A stretch of 64,000 nt of DNA from NCBI RefSeq assembly GCF_000767055.1, contig NZ_CP006764.1, positions 1,860,001 through 1,924,000 of the forward strand, in the 5' to 3' direction. Both the position numbers and the translations under genes were made by a program. Under the pieces are notes generated by a model. That model did not search any database and was not told the origin of the DNA. It saw only the letters and a program-made list of their open reading frames with translations. The stretch comes from Corynebacterium doosanense CAU 212 = DSM 45436. Lineage in GTDB: Bacteria; Actinomycetota; Actinomycetes; Mycobacteriales; Mycobacteriaceae. Shown here piece after piece: positions 56,048-64,000 of the stretch. Each line of letters starts with the position of its first letter. The stretch's first letter is position 1.

Positions 56048-56518
56048 GCGGGAATGTGCCCAGAAGTCACCTTGACTACCCCCGAAGATTTTCCATCCCG
56101 CGTCGGCTCACCTGCGGTTTCTGTAGATTTGCGTCCTCGGGGCAGTTTTTTTTGGGTCGTCCGGAACTTTTCCCCCGGCTGTCCGACGCGTGAATCGGAA
56201 TCGTCCCCGCTGGTCAGCGCTTCCACGGTCCCCCACCGCTCATCGCGCATACTCTGGCATTCATTCTAGCGCCTGCGCCGCGCCCACTTGGCAGGTTCGG
56301 CGATGTGCCCAAAGAGATTGATGTCACTCTCTTTTCGGCGGCACCCTCACCGTCACCAACTTTTGGATGACCCCCACCTCGGACAGGCCCCCGAGGCATT
56401 TCTCGCAACGACCCTGCCCCTGCGCGACACAACGTGGTCACTCCAACCTGACATGGGAAGCAGAAAACCCGCAGCTCCACGGGGGAAGCGGCGAGTTCTT
56501 GAGACAGGAGGCAAGTAA
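56048..56518. other. Long non-coding gap between ctaE and ctaF
   Basis: About 470 bases without a supported gene although both flanking genes run the same way. On the minus strand the part just after ctaF contains CCCG...CGGGTTTTCT, a weak terminator candidate near 56478-56500. A T8 run (56142-56149, plus strand) is the longest homopolymer seen in the window. Open frames on both strands lack start signals and known domains. Confidence 0.45.
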
Positions 56519-56950
56519 TTAGTGCTTTTCCTTCGGCAGGCCGTACTGCAGCGAGAGCATGGTGCAGGCCCAGACGAGCATGATGGCACCGAGGGCGATC
56601 ATCCAGAAGTAGAAGAAGATGATGCCGTAGCCGAGCACAGCGATAGAGACGGCCATGGCGAAGGGCCAGATGGAACTGGGCGAGAAGAAGCCGAGCGTTC
56701 CGGCTGCGTCTTCGACTTCCGCCTCCTCGAAGTCCTCGGGGAGCAGATCCATGCGGTTGGTGGTGAACTGGATGTAAGCACCCAGCATCATGGCCATAAC
56801 GAAGGAGAGCAGCAGCGCCGGCCCTCCGGCCCATTCCATGCCGTAGAGGTAGGCGTCATCCTGGACCCACATGGTGCCCAGAATGTAGATGACGGTGACC
56901 ACGCCGAGGAAGGCTGCGATCGAGAACATGACTTTTGCACCGGGACGCAT
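56519..56950 (-). CDS. ctaF: Cytochrome c oxidase subunit IV (CtaF)
   Basis: A 143-residue actinobacterial aa3 subunit with four membrane helices in two pairs (about 8-28, 41-60, 90-108, 110-130) and an acidic loop between (DLLPEDFEEAEVEDAAG). CtaF is specific to actinobacteria and needed for oxidase assembly in C. glutamicum. It follows ctaC by 47 bases, the conserved order. Confidence 0.94.
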   Translation of the reverse strand: MRPGAKVMFSIAAFLGVVTVIYILGTMWVQDDAYLYGMEWAGGPALLLSFVMAMMLGAYIQFTTNRMDLLPEDFEEAEVEDAAGTLGFFSPSSIWPFAMAVSIAVLGYGIIFFYFWMIALGAIMLVWACTMLSLQYGLPKEKH

Positions 56951-56997
56951 TTTCTTTTCTCCTTATTTCTTGATGCCGTGAGGTGAAGAGCGGGGAG

Positions 56998-58080
56998 CTA
57001 TGCGCCCAGCTGGACTGCGTTGTCGCCGTCGCGGGTCTGGCGGTCGGAGTTGAAGGGCTGGGTGGTGGTGGCGAAGGGCTCTTCGCCGATGGCGGCGAGC
57101 GCCTCCGAGTTGGGTGCGTCCGGGTTAGCGGTACGGAACTCCATGTACTCGGTGAAGGCCTCCGGGGAGACGACACGCAGCTCGAAGTTCATCATGGCGT
57201 GGTAGGTACCGCACATCTCGGCACAGCGGCCGACGTAGGCACCAGGCTCGATGGACTCGATCTGGAAGGCACGCTCCTGCTGGTTGGACTCCGGGTGGGC
57301 GTACACGTCGCGCTTAAACAGGAATTCGGGGACCCAGAAGCCGTGAGAGACGTCTCCAGAGGCGAGACGGAATTCAACCGGGGTGTTGGCGGGGAGGACC
57401 ATAACCGGGATCTCCTCAGTCGTGCCGAGGGTCTCAATTTCGTTAAAGTTGAGATACGACTGATCGCCCATCGACTCGCCATGGATCGGGTTGGCATTCT
57501 TCATGTCTTCGGGATCACGAGCAGACTCCTCTGCGAGAGCTTGGCGCTCCTCGTCAGTACCGACGTACGCTTGGCCGTTCGGCATAAGATTCCCCGAAAC
57601 GTCAGCGTAGCCGAATTTCCAGTTCCACTGGAACGCGGTGACGTCGACTGTGACCTCGGGGTTCTTGTCCAGAGCAATGACCTTCTGCTGCGTCTGCACC
57701 GTGAAGAAGAACAGGGTCATGACGATGAGGATAGGAACCACCGTCAGCACGAGTTCGAGCGGGATGTTGTACTGCAGCTGCCGCGGGAACTCACCCTTGC
57801 CACGCTTCTCCTGGGCCTTACGGTTCCAGGAGAAGATGGCCGTGAGCATAAGGCCCCACATGATAGCGCCGATGGTCCAGGCTGCGAGCCAGACCCACAC
57901 CCAGAAGTTGTACATCGACTGGCCCTCAGGGGTCACCGGATCCGGCCACCCCATATCGAGGATGTTGGCCATGCCCGAAGGCATTGCCACGTCACAACCG
58001 ACCAGGGCGACGGCGCCCAGGACGATGGATGCGCCGAAACCGGCCTTGCGGGCGATTCCGCGCTTCATTCGCTGTTCCAC
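56998..58080 (-). CDS. ctaC: Cytochrome c oxidase subunit II
   Basis: A 360-residue lipoprotein subunit with the CuA electron-entry site. The signal peptide ends in ALVGC, with Cys29 lipidated. Two membrane helices follow (about 60-85 and 108-132), then the outer cupredoxin domain with GFWVPEFLFKRDVYAHPE and the CuA loop CAEMCGTYHAMM. There is a charged insertion (about 165-200) typical of the actinobacterial protein, which helps dock cytochrome cc. GTG 58080 follows GGAAGG and matches the C. glutamicum start. The catalytic subunit ctaD is not in this window. Confidence 0.96.
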   Translation of the reverse strand: MEQRMKRGIARKAGFGASIVLGAVALVGCDVAMPSGMANILDMGWPDPVTPEGQSMYNFWVWVWLAAWTIGAIMWGLMLTAIFSWNRKAQEKRGKGEFPRQLQYNIPLELVLTVVPILIVMTLFFFTVQTQQKVIALDKNPEVTVDVTAFQWNWKFGYADVSGNLMPNGQAYVGTDEERQALAEESARDPEDMKNANPIHGESMGDQSYLNFNEIETLGTTEEIPVMVLPANTPVEFRLASGDVSHGFWVPEFLFKRDVYAHPESNQQERAFQIESIEPGAYVGRCAEMCGTYHAMMNFELRVVSPEAFTEYMEFRTANPDAPNSEALAAIGEEPFATTTQPFNSDRQTRDGDNAVQLGA

Positions 58081-58521
58081 GTGTGTCTGCCTTCCTGTCC
58101 ACACTCATGTGAATGCCGTGCTTATGCATTCCTACCTTTGCAGGATAGTGGATGAACCGCGGAACTTTCGCTTTGTCGGGGAGCGGGATTTTCCCCGGCC
58201 ACCGATATCCACCCCGCGGGTTGGCCGGGGTTTCCCAGCCCCGTTGCAGGTGGCGGCGAATGACGGAGGAAACCGGTGGCAGAGGCCTGTATTCCAATTC
58301 ACAACCCCTCGCCCGCCCCATCATCCGAAAGTTTGCACCTATTCGGGGATCGAGTGCCCCCGCTCCCCCATCCCACCCATCACCACCCGGCCATCCGCGC
58401 AGGCTCGGAGTGCCGTTACTCCGATCCGCCCGCCCGGATCTAGAGTGTGGGGAGCTGTCCGACGACGGTGGCGGCTCCGCCATTCGCCGACGACCTTATA
58501 TATAAGGAGTACTTCCACTTC
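58081..58521. other. Divergent control region between ctaC and asnB
   Basis: About 440 bases with no gene. It holds a minus-strand TATCCT (58147-58142), a likely -10 of ctaC, a plus-strand TAGAGT (58441-58446) as -10 candidate of asnB, and the palindrome at 58494-58507. Several GC-rich inverted repeats (for example CCCGCGGG around 58212) were seen but not assigned. Confidence 0.5.
58494..58507. promoter_or_regulatory. Perfect palindrome overlapping the asnB ribosome-binding site
   Basis: CCTTATATATAAGG is a 14-base perfect palindrome. Its 3' half supplies the AAGG of the AAGGAG ribosome-binding site, 12 bases before ATG 58522, and its centre could serve as an AT-rich -10 element. It may be an operator or part of the promoter; no regulator can be named. 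Confidence 0.45.
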
Positions 58522-60450
58522 ATGTGCGGCCTAGTAGCAATGCTGACCTCCGGTGCCACTGCCGGCGACTACACCGATGCGATGAGCAGTGCCCTGCCCT
58601 GCATGCGCCACCGCGGCCCCGATGCCGCAGGTACCTGGCACGACGATGACGCCCTGTTCGGCTTCAACCGCCTGGCCATCATCGACCTCGAGCACTCCCA
58701 CCAGCCGCTGCGCTGGGGCCCGGAGGACAACCCGGAGCGCTACGCCCTGGTCTTCAACGGCGAGATCTACAACTTCATCGAGCTGCGCGAGGAACTCCAG
58801 GCCGCCGGCCTGACGTTCCACACCGAGGGCGACTCCGAGACCATCGTCGTGGGGTTCCACCACTGGGGCGCCGAGGTCGTGCAGCATCTGCGTGGCATGT
58901 TCGCCTTCGCCATCTGGGACACCGAGACCCGGTCGATGTTTGTCGCGCGTGACCAGTTCGGCATCAAGCCGCTGTTCTACGCCACCACCGAGGCCGGCAC
59001 CGTGTTCGCCTCCGAGAAGAAGTCCATCCTGGAGATGGCCGACGCCATCGGTCTCGACCTCAGCCTTGACCGTCGGGCGATCGAGCACTACGTCGACCTG
59101 CAGTACACCCCGGAACCGGAGACCCTGCACTCCGCGATCCGCCGGGTGGAATCCGGCTGCACCGTCACGCTCTCCCCCGGCGGCGAGGTCGTTTCCGAGC
59201 GCTACTTCACCCCGAATTTCCAGGTCACCTCCGTGCCCAAGGGCGGGGAGCAGGAGCTCTTCGACCGGATCGCGGCCGCGTTGGAGGATTCCGTCGCCAA
59301 GCACATGCGGGCCGATGTCACCGTGGGCAGCTTCCTCTCCGGAGGCATCGACTCCAGTGCCATCGCGACGCTGGCCAAGCGCCACAACCCCAACCTGCTC
59401 ACCTTCACCACCGGTTTCGAGCGCGAGGGTTACTCGGAGGTCGATGTCGCCGCGGAGACGGCGGAGGCGATCGGGGTCGAGCACATCGTCAAGATCGTCT
59501 CTCCCGAGGAATACGCCGCGGCGGTCCCCAAGATCATCTGGTACCTCGATGATCCGGTTGCCGATCCATCCCTGGTCCCGCTCTACTTCGTCGCCGAGAC
59601 CGCCCGTAAGCACGTCAAGGTGGTGCTGTCCGGTGAGGGCGCCGACGAGCTGTTCGGCGGCTACACCATCTACAAGGAGCCACTGTCGCTCGCGCCCTTC
59701 GACAAGGTGCCGTCCGCCCTGCTCAAGGGCCTGAACACCCTCAGCCGGGTGCTGCCCGAGGGCATGAAGGGCAAGTCGCTGCTCGAGCGTGGCACCCAGC
59801 CCATGGAGTCCCGCTACTACGGCAACGCGCGCAACTTCAATTTCGAGCAGCTGCAGCGGGTCATCCCCTGGGCCAAGCCCGAGTGGGACCACCGCGAGGT
59901 CACCGCCCCGATCTACGCCGAGTCCGCGCGCCTGGGCATGGACCCGGTGGCCCGGATGCAGCACCTGGATCTGTTCACCTGGATGCGCGGCGACATCCTG
60001 GTCAAGGCCGACAAGATCAACATGGCCAACTCCCTCGAGCTGCGTGTCCCGTTCCTGGACAAGGAGGTGTTCGAGGTCGCCCAGACCATCCCGGCGGATC
60101 TGAAGATCGCCAACAACACCACCAAGTACGCGCTGCGCAAGGCCCTGGAGCAGATCGTCCCGCCGCACGTGCTGCACCGCAAGAAGCTCGGGTTCCCCGT
60201 GCCCATGCGCCACTGGCTCGCGGGTGACGAGCTCTTCGGCTGGGCCCAGGAGCAAATCAACGCCTCGCAGACCGACGACATCTTCAACAAGGCCGCGGTC
60301 CTGGAGATGCTCGACGAGCACCGCGCCGGCGTGTCCGACCACTCCCGTCGCCTGTGGACCGTCATCGCGTTCATGATCTGGCACGGCATCTTCATCGAGA
60401 AGCGCATCGACCCGCAGGTGGAGCAGCGCGACTACCCCGTCCAGCTCTAG
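58522..60450 (+). CDS. asnB: Glutamine-dependent asparagine synthetase, LtsA type
   Basis: A 642-residue class II amidotransferase. After removal of Met1, Cys2 is the nucleophile of the glutaminase domain (MCGLVAML; RHRGPDAAGTW; FNGEIYNF; HTEGDSET). The synthetase domain has the pyrophosphate loop SGGIDSS (about residues 273-279) and SGEGADELFGGY. In C. glutamicum the gene in this place, ltsA, is needed for cell-envelope integrity and lysozyme resistance through amidation of diaminopimelate in the stem peptide. The same role is inferred here, as is a possible general asparagine synthetase activity. It is divergent from ctaC. Confidence 0.94.
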   Translation: MCGLVAMLTSGATAGDYTDAMSSALPCMRHRGPDAAGTWHDDDALFGFNRLAIIDLEHSHQPLRWGPEDNPERYALVFNGEIYNFIELREELQAAGLTFHTEGDSETIVVGFHHWGAEVVQHLRGMFAFAIWDTETRSMFVARDQFGIKPLFYATTEAGTVFASEKKSILEMADAIGLDLSLDRRAIEHYVDLQYTPEPETLHSAIRRVESGCTVTLSPGGEVVSERYFTPNFQVTSVPKGGEQELFDRIAAALEDSVAKHMRADVTVGSFLSGGIDSSAIATLAKRHNPNLLTFTTGFEREGYSEVDVAAETAEAIGVEHIVKIVSPEEYAAAVPKIIWYLDDPVADPSLVPLYFVAETARKHVKVVLSGEGADELFGGYTIYKEPLSLAPFDKVPSALLKGLNTLSRVLPEGMKGKSLLERGTQPMESRYYGNARNFNFEQLQRVIPWAKPEWDHREVTAPIYAESARLGMDPVARMQHLDLFTWMRGDILVKADKINMANSLELRVPFLDKEVFEVAQTIPADLKIANNTTKYALRKALEQIVPPHVLHRKKLGFPVPMRHWLAGDELFGWAQEQINASQTDDIFNKAAVLEMLDEHRAGVSDHSRRLWTVIAFMIWHGIFIEKRIDPQVEQRDYPVQL

Positions 60451-60466
60451 AAGAACGGCGCTTATC

Positions 60467-60498
60467 GACGCCCGTATGCCGCCCAGGCTGCGGGCGTC
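60467..60498 (+). terminator. Hairpin behind asnB
   Basis: GACGCCCG...CGGGCGTC with a 16-base loop, 17 bases after the asnB stop. There is no T tract, so its strength is uncertain. Confidence 0.6.
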
Positions 60499-60592
60499 CC
60501 GCCATTTCCGGGTGAATAAATCGGCTGGTCCGGCCGCCGCGGCAACATAAAGTTCCCAGTTCTGACCCGTTCCCGCCACTGAAGGATCACCC

Positions 60593-61411
60593 GTGAAAAC
60601 CACCCTCCGCCTCTCCGCTCTGGCCTGCGCCCTGGCCGCCTCGGCCGCGCTCGCCGGCTGCTCTAACGCAGACGACACCACGACGCTGCGCATCGCCGCC
60701 TCGTCAACCCCGCACGCGGAGATCCTCCAGCACGCCGAGGACGCGGGCATGCTCGGTGACACCGATCTGGACATCTCCATCATGTCCCGGGCCGCGGAGG
60801 GCAACATCGCCGTCTCCAACGGCAGTCTCGACCTCAACTACCTGCAGCACACCCCGTTCTTCGACGACTGGGTGGCCGAGAGCGACGTGGAGAACCTGGT
60901 CAACCTCGGCGACGTGCACCTCGAGCCCCAGTCGATCTACTCCCGCGACCTGAAGTCGGTGGCGGACATTCCCGACGGCGCGCAGATCCTCGTCCCCCAG
61001 TCCGGCTCGGACTACGCCCGGGCGCTGCTCATCCTGGAGGACGCCGGCCTGCTCACCCTGGACCGGAGCGGGGTGGCGAGCCTTTCCGCGCTGACCGACG
61101 CCAACATCGCGGAAAACCCGCGGAACCTGAAGATCACCGGCGTGGAGGACGATGTCGTTCCCCACGCCATGGAGGACCCCGATGTCACCGCCGCGGTGAT
61201 GAGCTCCAACTACGCTCTGCAGGCAGGCATCGTCGACTTGGCCATCTTCACCGAGTCGGCGGAGAACAGCCCGTACGGCAACATCGTGGTCGCCTCCGCG
61301 GGCTCGGCCGATTCGGCGGAGGTGGCCGAGCTCATGTCCGCGCTGCAGTCGCCCGAGATGGCCGAGTGGATCCGCGCCGAATACGACGGGGTGGTCATCC
61401 CGACCCACTAG
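60593..61411 (+). CDS. MetQ/NlpA-family substrate-binding lipoprotein
   Basis: A 272-residue predicted lipoprotein (lipobox LAGC, Cys23) of the NlpA/MetQ family that binds methionine or related compounds for ABC import. The family pattern is visible: RIAASSTPHAEILQHAEDAG, LDLNYLQHTPFFDDW, VHLEPQSIYSRDLKSVADIPDGAQILVPQSGSDYARALLILEDAGLL. GAAGGA lies six bases before the GTG. No permease or ATPase gene is next to it, so it is an orphan; it may feed a MetNI elsewhere. Substrate is inferred from family only. Confidence 0.88.
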   Translation: MKTTLRLSALACALAASAALAGCSNADDTTTLRIAASSTPHAEILQHAEDAGMLGDTDLDISIMSRAAEGNIAVSNGSLDLNYLQHTPFFDDWVAESDVENLVNLGDVHLEPQSIYSRDLKSVADIPDGAQILVPQSGSDYARALLILEDAGLLTLDRSGVASLSALTDANIAENPRNLKITGVEDDVVPHAMEDPDVTAAVMSSNYALQAGIVDLAIFTESAENSPYGNIVVASAGSADSAEVAELMSALQSPEMAEWIRAEYDGVVIPTH

Positions 61412-61432
61412 GAGGAGACGTCGAAAAGCGAG

Positions 61433-62284
61433 CTACCAGCCGATGGAGGCCAGGTACTCCCGGGAGTCCCGGATGCAGTCGAACGGGTCACGGCCGTAGG
61501 TGAGATCCTGCTCGATGAAGAAGAACTCCGCGCCCGCAGCCTGCGCCGCGGGCAGGAGATCCGCCCAGTTCATGTTGCCCTGGCCCACCTCGGCGAACTC
61601 GATGATGTTGACGAACTTGTCGTAACCCTCCATCACCCTGCCCTCGGTGAACAGGTCCATCGCCTCCTGCGGGAGCGAGGTCACCCGGTAGTCCTTCACG
61701 TGGATGAGGCGGCACACGCCCGAGTACTCCTTGAGCATGTCCAGGGGCGCCATGCCGCCGCGCTGGACCCAGTGCAGGTCGACCTCGAACTGGAGGTTCG
61801 GCGCGACCCGGCGGACGACGTCGAAGATGCGCTCACCGTTGGCGTATTTGTGCAGGTCAACGTGGTGGTTGTGGTAACACAGGGTGATGCCGTCCGCGGC
61901 GAGCTTGTCCGCCCACGGCCCGACTTCCGCGGCCCACGTCTCGGTGGCCTCCAGCGACACCATCGCGTCGAAGGGCATCATGCCGATGCGCACGAAGTTG
62001 ACCCCCAGGCGTCGGCAGTCGGCCACGATCTTGTCGTAGTGCTCCTGCAGGTTGTCGCTGTTGGCCATGGGGCCGGGCTTGAGCGCCACGGACAGCGCAC
62101 CCACGGCGATCCCCAGCTCTCGGACCCCCCGCTTGAGCGCGGCGGTGTTCTCCTCGTCCATGGGGATCTGGGACACCTCGACGGAGGCGATGTCCAGCTC
62201 TTTGAGTTTCTCCAGGACCGGGTACATGCCCTCCTCGGCGACCTGGTCCTTGAGCATCATCATCTGTACGCCCATGTCAGCCAT
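61433..62284 (-). CDS. Sugar phosphate isomerase/epimerase (xylose isomerase-like TIM barrel)
   Basis: A 283-residue TIM-barrel protein of the AP-endonuclease-2/xylose-isomerase-like family. Metal-site segments seen are HNHHVDLHKY, LQFEVDLHWVQRGG, RLIHVKDYR and FFFIEQDLTYG, giving the expected His/Asp/Glu set. The start ATG overlaps the upstream oxidoreductase stop by one base (TGATG). With two Gfo/Idh/MocA dehydrogenases in front, it probably acts on an oxidised sugar or polyol (inositol-type chemistry is one option), but the substrate is not determined. Confidence 0.85.
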   Translation of the reverse strand: MADMGVQMMMLKDQVAEEGMYPVLEKLKELDIASVEVSQIPMDEENTAALKRGVRELGIAVGALSVALKPGPMANSDNLQEHYDKIVADCRRLGVNFVRIGMMPFDAMVSLEATETWAAEVGPWADKLAADGITLCYHNHHVDLHKYANGERIFDVVRRVAPNLQFEVDLHWVQRGGMAPLDMLKEYSGVCRLIHVKDYRVTSLPQEAMDLFTEGRVMEGYDKFVNIIEFAEVGQGNMNWADLLPAAQAAGAEFFFIEQDLTYGRDPFDCIRDSREYLASIGW

Positions 62285-63447
62285 CAGGAACGCTCCTCAA
62301 ACTTGCCCTCTTCGCGGATCCGCTTGTTCAGTTCCTCGAGGTAGGTCTTCTCGTCGAAATCGGTCAGGTCGATCTCCTTGCCCGTCCAGGAGGACAGGTG
62401 GATGCTGTTGGCGAGGCGGACGGCGTGGATGCCGTCGGCACCCGGCGCGAGCAGTTCTTCCTCGCCGTTGATGGCGGCGGCGAAGTTGCGCAGGACCTCG
62501 GCGTGCTGCGCGCCCCACTGGGACTCGTATTCCGTGGTCTCGGTGGTCATGTAGAGGTCGATGTCCATCTGGCCGGTGAAGAGTTTCTTCACGGCCTCCA
62601 TGTCCATGTCCCGGGAGAGCACCTGCTCGTCCTCCTTGAGGCGGGTGATGGTGACCTTCTGTGAGTCCTCAACGACGATCTTGCCCCGGTCCAGGAGAAT
62701 CTCCAGGCGGTCGGTGCCGACCATGTCGTGCGTGGCGGTGATGAAGGTGCCGGTGGCGCCGTCGTCGAAGCTGACCAGCGCAATGACCTCGTCCTCCACG
62801 ACGATGTCGCGGCGGAATCCGTACTGGGCCTTGGCGAAGACGGACCGGGGCACGCCGCACATCCACTGCCAGAGATCCAGCTGGTGGGGCGCCTGGCTGA
62901 CCAGCACGCCGCCACCTTCTCCTCCCCAGGTCGCGCGCCAGTCGGACTGGTCGTAATAACCCTGCGGACGCCACCAGTTGGTGATCAGCCAGGAGGTGTG
63001 GCGCAGTTTACCCAGCTCACCGGAGTCCATGATCTCCTTGATGTCCTTGTAGAGCTGGTTGGTGCGCTGGTTGAAGAAGACACCGAACTTGAGTCCGGGC
63101 GTGGTCTCTGCGATGGAGATGAGTTCCCGGGCCTGTTTGGTGTACAGACCGACGGGCTTCTCGACGAGCGCATGCACCTCATTCTGCAGTGCATAGATGC
63201 CCATCTCGGGGTGCAGGTAGTGCGGCACGGTGGTGACCACGGCGTCGACCTCGCCGGAGGTGATCATCTCCCGGTAATCCGTGAAGAACGGGACCCCGAG
63301 TTCGTCGGCACGCTTCTTCTTCTCCGGGGATCTGCTGCAGATGGCCCCGAGGGTCATGCCCTCGATGCGGTTCTCCTCCAGCAGGTTGGCGTACATGCCA
63401 CCCTGGGCGCCCAGGCCGATGATGCCCAGGCGAACATCGTTACTCAT
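62284..63447 (-). CDS. Gfo/Idh/MocA family oxidoreductase
   Basis: A 387-residue NAD(P)-dependent dehydrogenase. The Rossmann motif is LGIIGLGAQGGMYANLL, the conserved EKPVGLYTKQA contains the catalytic Lys, and APHQLDLWQWM carries the substrate-site His, as usual for the family. It overlaps the upstream homologue by eight bases and the downstream isomerase by one, so the three are one operon. The substrate is unknown. Confidence 0.88.
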   Translation of the reverse strand: MSNDVRLGIIGLGAQGGMYANLLEENRIEGMTLGAICSRSPEKKKRADELGVPFFTDYREMITSGEVDAVVTTVPHYLHPEMGIYALQNEVHALVEKPVGLYTKQARELISIAETTPGLKFGVFFNQRTNQLYKDIKEIMDSGELGKLRHTSWLITNWWRPQGYYDQSDWRATWGGEGGGVLVSQAPHQLDLWQWMCGVPRSVFAKAQYGFRRDIVVEDEVIALVSFDDGATGTFITATHDMVGTDRLEILLDRGKIVVEDSQKVTITRLKEDEQVLSRDMDMEAVKKLFTGQMDIDLYMTTETTEYESQWGAQHAEVLRNFAAAINGEEELLAPGADGIHAVRLANSIHLSSWTGKEIDLTDFDEKTYLEELNKRIREEGKFEERS

Positions 63448-64000
63448 GTGTGCTCCTTGTGTGGTTGTCTGACCAGTAATAGATGGCTTTGGCGATGCCC
63501 AGCGAGGCCATCGCCTCCTTCGGTCCGATCCAGAAGGCCCCCGGACGGTCCAGCTGTTCGTAGAAGTCCCGGGTGAGCAGTTCGTGACTCACCCCCCAGT
63601 AACTCCTTCCCTCCGTGTCCTGCGTGCGCTCCTGGTAACGGTCGACGCGGCCGTCCTTCCAGGTCACGGTCAGTCCGTCGCTGAGCTCGACGAGCGCCTT
63701 CGCGGTGTCGATCTCGATCTCGACAGCCCGGTGGCGGGAGTTGGTCAGCGTGCCGTAGAAGCTCGTGCGCACTACGGTGTCGTGGGTGAAGTAGGCGTGG
63801 GCCGTGTCCTCCACGTCGACGACGTCGCCGTACTTGTCCGTGGAGACCATGCCCTTGACGTCGGTGACCGGGCCGAGCAGCCACTGCAGTAGGTCGAGCG
63901 TGTGGATCGCCTGGTTCATGAGCAGTCCGCCGCCCGAGCGGTGCTGCTGTCCGCGCCAGGGTTTCGCGGTGTAGTGGCCTGGGGTCCGGGTCCAGACGAC
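63440..64000 (-). CDS. Gfo/Idh/MocA family oxidoreductase, 5' part outside the window
   Basis: The frame stays open to the right edge; only about 186 C-terminal residues are visible, beginning in WTRTPGHYTAKPWRG and continuing GGGLLMNQAIHTLDLLQWLLG. The pattern GG-x-L-M-N-Q-(A/S)-I-H-T-L-D-L is the substrate-side motif with the catalytic His of the family, which is close to the middle of the protein. The Rossmann domain lies outside. It is a tandem paralogue of the downstream gene, not a copy, since the sequences differ clearly. Confidence 0.88.
   Translation of the reverse strand, partial: VVWTRTPGHYTAKPWRGQQHRSGGGLLMNQAIHTLDLLQWLLGPVTDVKGMVSTDKYGDVVDVEDTAHAYFTHDTVVRTSFYGTLTNSRHRAVEIEIDTAKALVELSDGLTVTWKDGRVDRYQERTQDTEGRSYWGVSHELLTRDFYEQLDRPGAFWIGPKEAMASLGIAKAIYYWSDNHTRSTHE

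Noticed and set aside
56142..56149. T8 run as a phase-variable tract or plus-strand terminator
   Set aside because: It is not inside a gene or at a promoter spacer that I can define, and no convincing stem precedes it on the plus strand.
58531..60837. A 768-codon open frame on the minus strand
   Set aside because: Antisense to asnB and the start of the MetQ-like gene; composition is that of a GC-driven shadow frame and there is no start signal.

Overview
This 64 kb window is a high-GC actinobacterial chromosome segment whose gene content and order match the genus Corynebacterium. Supporting features are a division/cell-wall (dcw) cluster without ftsA, a Wag31/DivIVA polar-growth gene, a MurE with the DNPR motif typical of meso-diaminopimelate enzymes, lipomannan and phosphatidylinositol-mannoside glycosyltransferases, an actinobacterial cytochrome bc1-aa3 supercomplex locus (dihaem QcrC, three-helix QcrA) and an LtsA-type asparagine synthetase. 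The species cannot be named from this alone. No tRNA, rRNA, CRISPR array, insertion sequence or prophage was seen. Except for a few small accessory genes it is core chromosome.

Layout. (a) 1-9.1 kb: the end of a RarD-type permease; lspA and rluD beside two lipoprotein genes; an asparaginase; a DJ-1/PfpI-like protein without its nucleophile; DNA polymerase IV; an EamA permease; and small genes for a winged-helix regulator, a membrane protein and a VanZ protein. (b) 9.1-13.8 kb: a eukaryote-type isoleucyl-tRNA synthetase with a T-box leader, back to back with a DUF222/HNH endonuclease. (c) 13.8-34 kb, minus strand: mraZ-rsmH-ftsL-ftsI-murE-murF-mraY-murD-ftsW-murG-murC-ftsQ-ftsZ-pgeF-yggS-sepF-yggT-wag31, tightly packed, with a phased MraZ box upstream of mraZ. 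(d) 34-51 kb: prenyl synthase idsA with mptA; the divergent Rv2175c-homologue/pknL pair; aroG; a DEDD exoribonuclease; mptC; an acyltransferase; plsC, glk and pimB'; and two NlpC/P60 peptidoglycan hydrolases, one behind a leader that looks like a c-di-AMP (ydaO) riboswitch. (e) 51.6-60.5 kb: ctaE-qcrCAB, ctaC-ctaF and divergent asnB/ltsA. (f) 60.5-64 kb: an orphan MetQ-like lipoprotein and an accessory sugar-type operon (isomerase plus two Gfo/Idh/MocA oxidoreductases), cut by the window end.

The genes largely serve one theme: building, growing and remodelling a mycolata-type envelope (precursor synthesis, septation, polar growth, lipoglycan assembly, hydrolases, the PASTA kinase PknL) plus the main respiratory chain. 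Regulation visible in the sequence includes the T-box, the putative c-di-AMP riboswitch, the MraZ operator and many apparently leaderless starts (a TANNNT -10 box placed 7-8 bases before the initiation codon). I found no clear undescribed multi-gene system. The observations most worth checking are the leaderless-promoter pattern, the convergent genes that share a CTAG stop, and a second, inverted MraZ-box-like pair upstream of mraZ.
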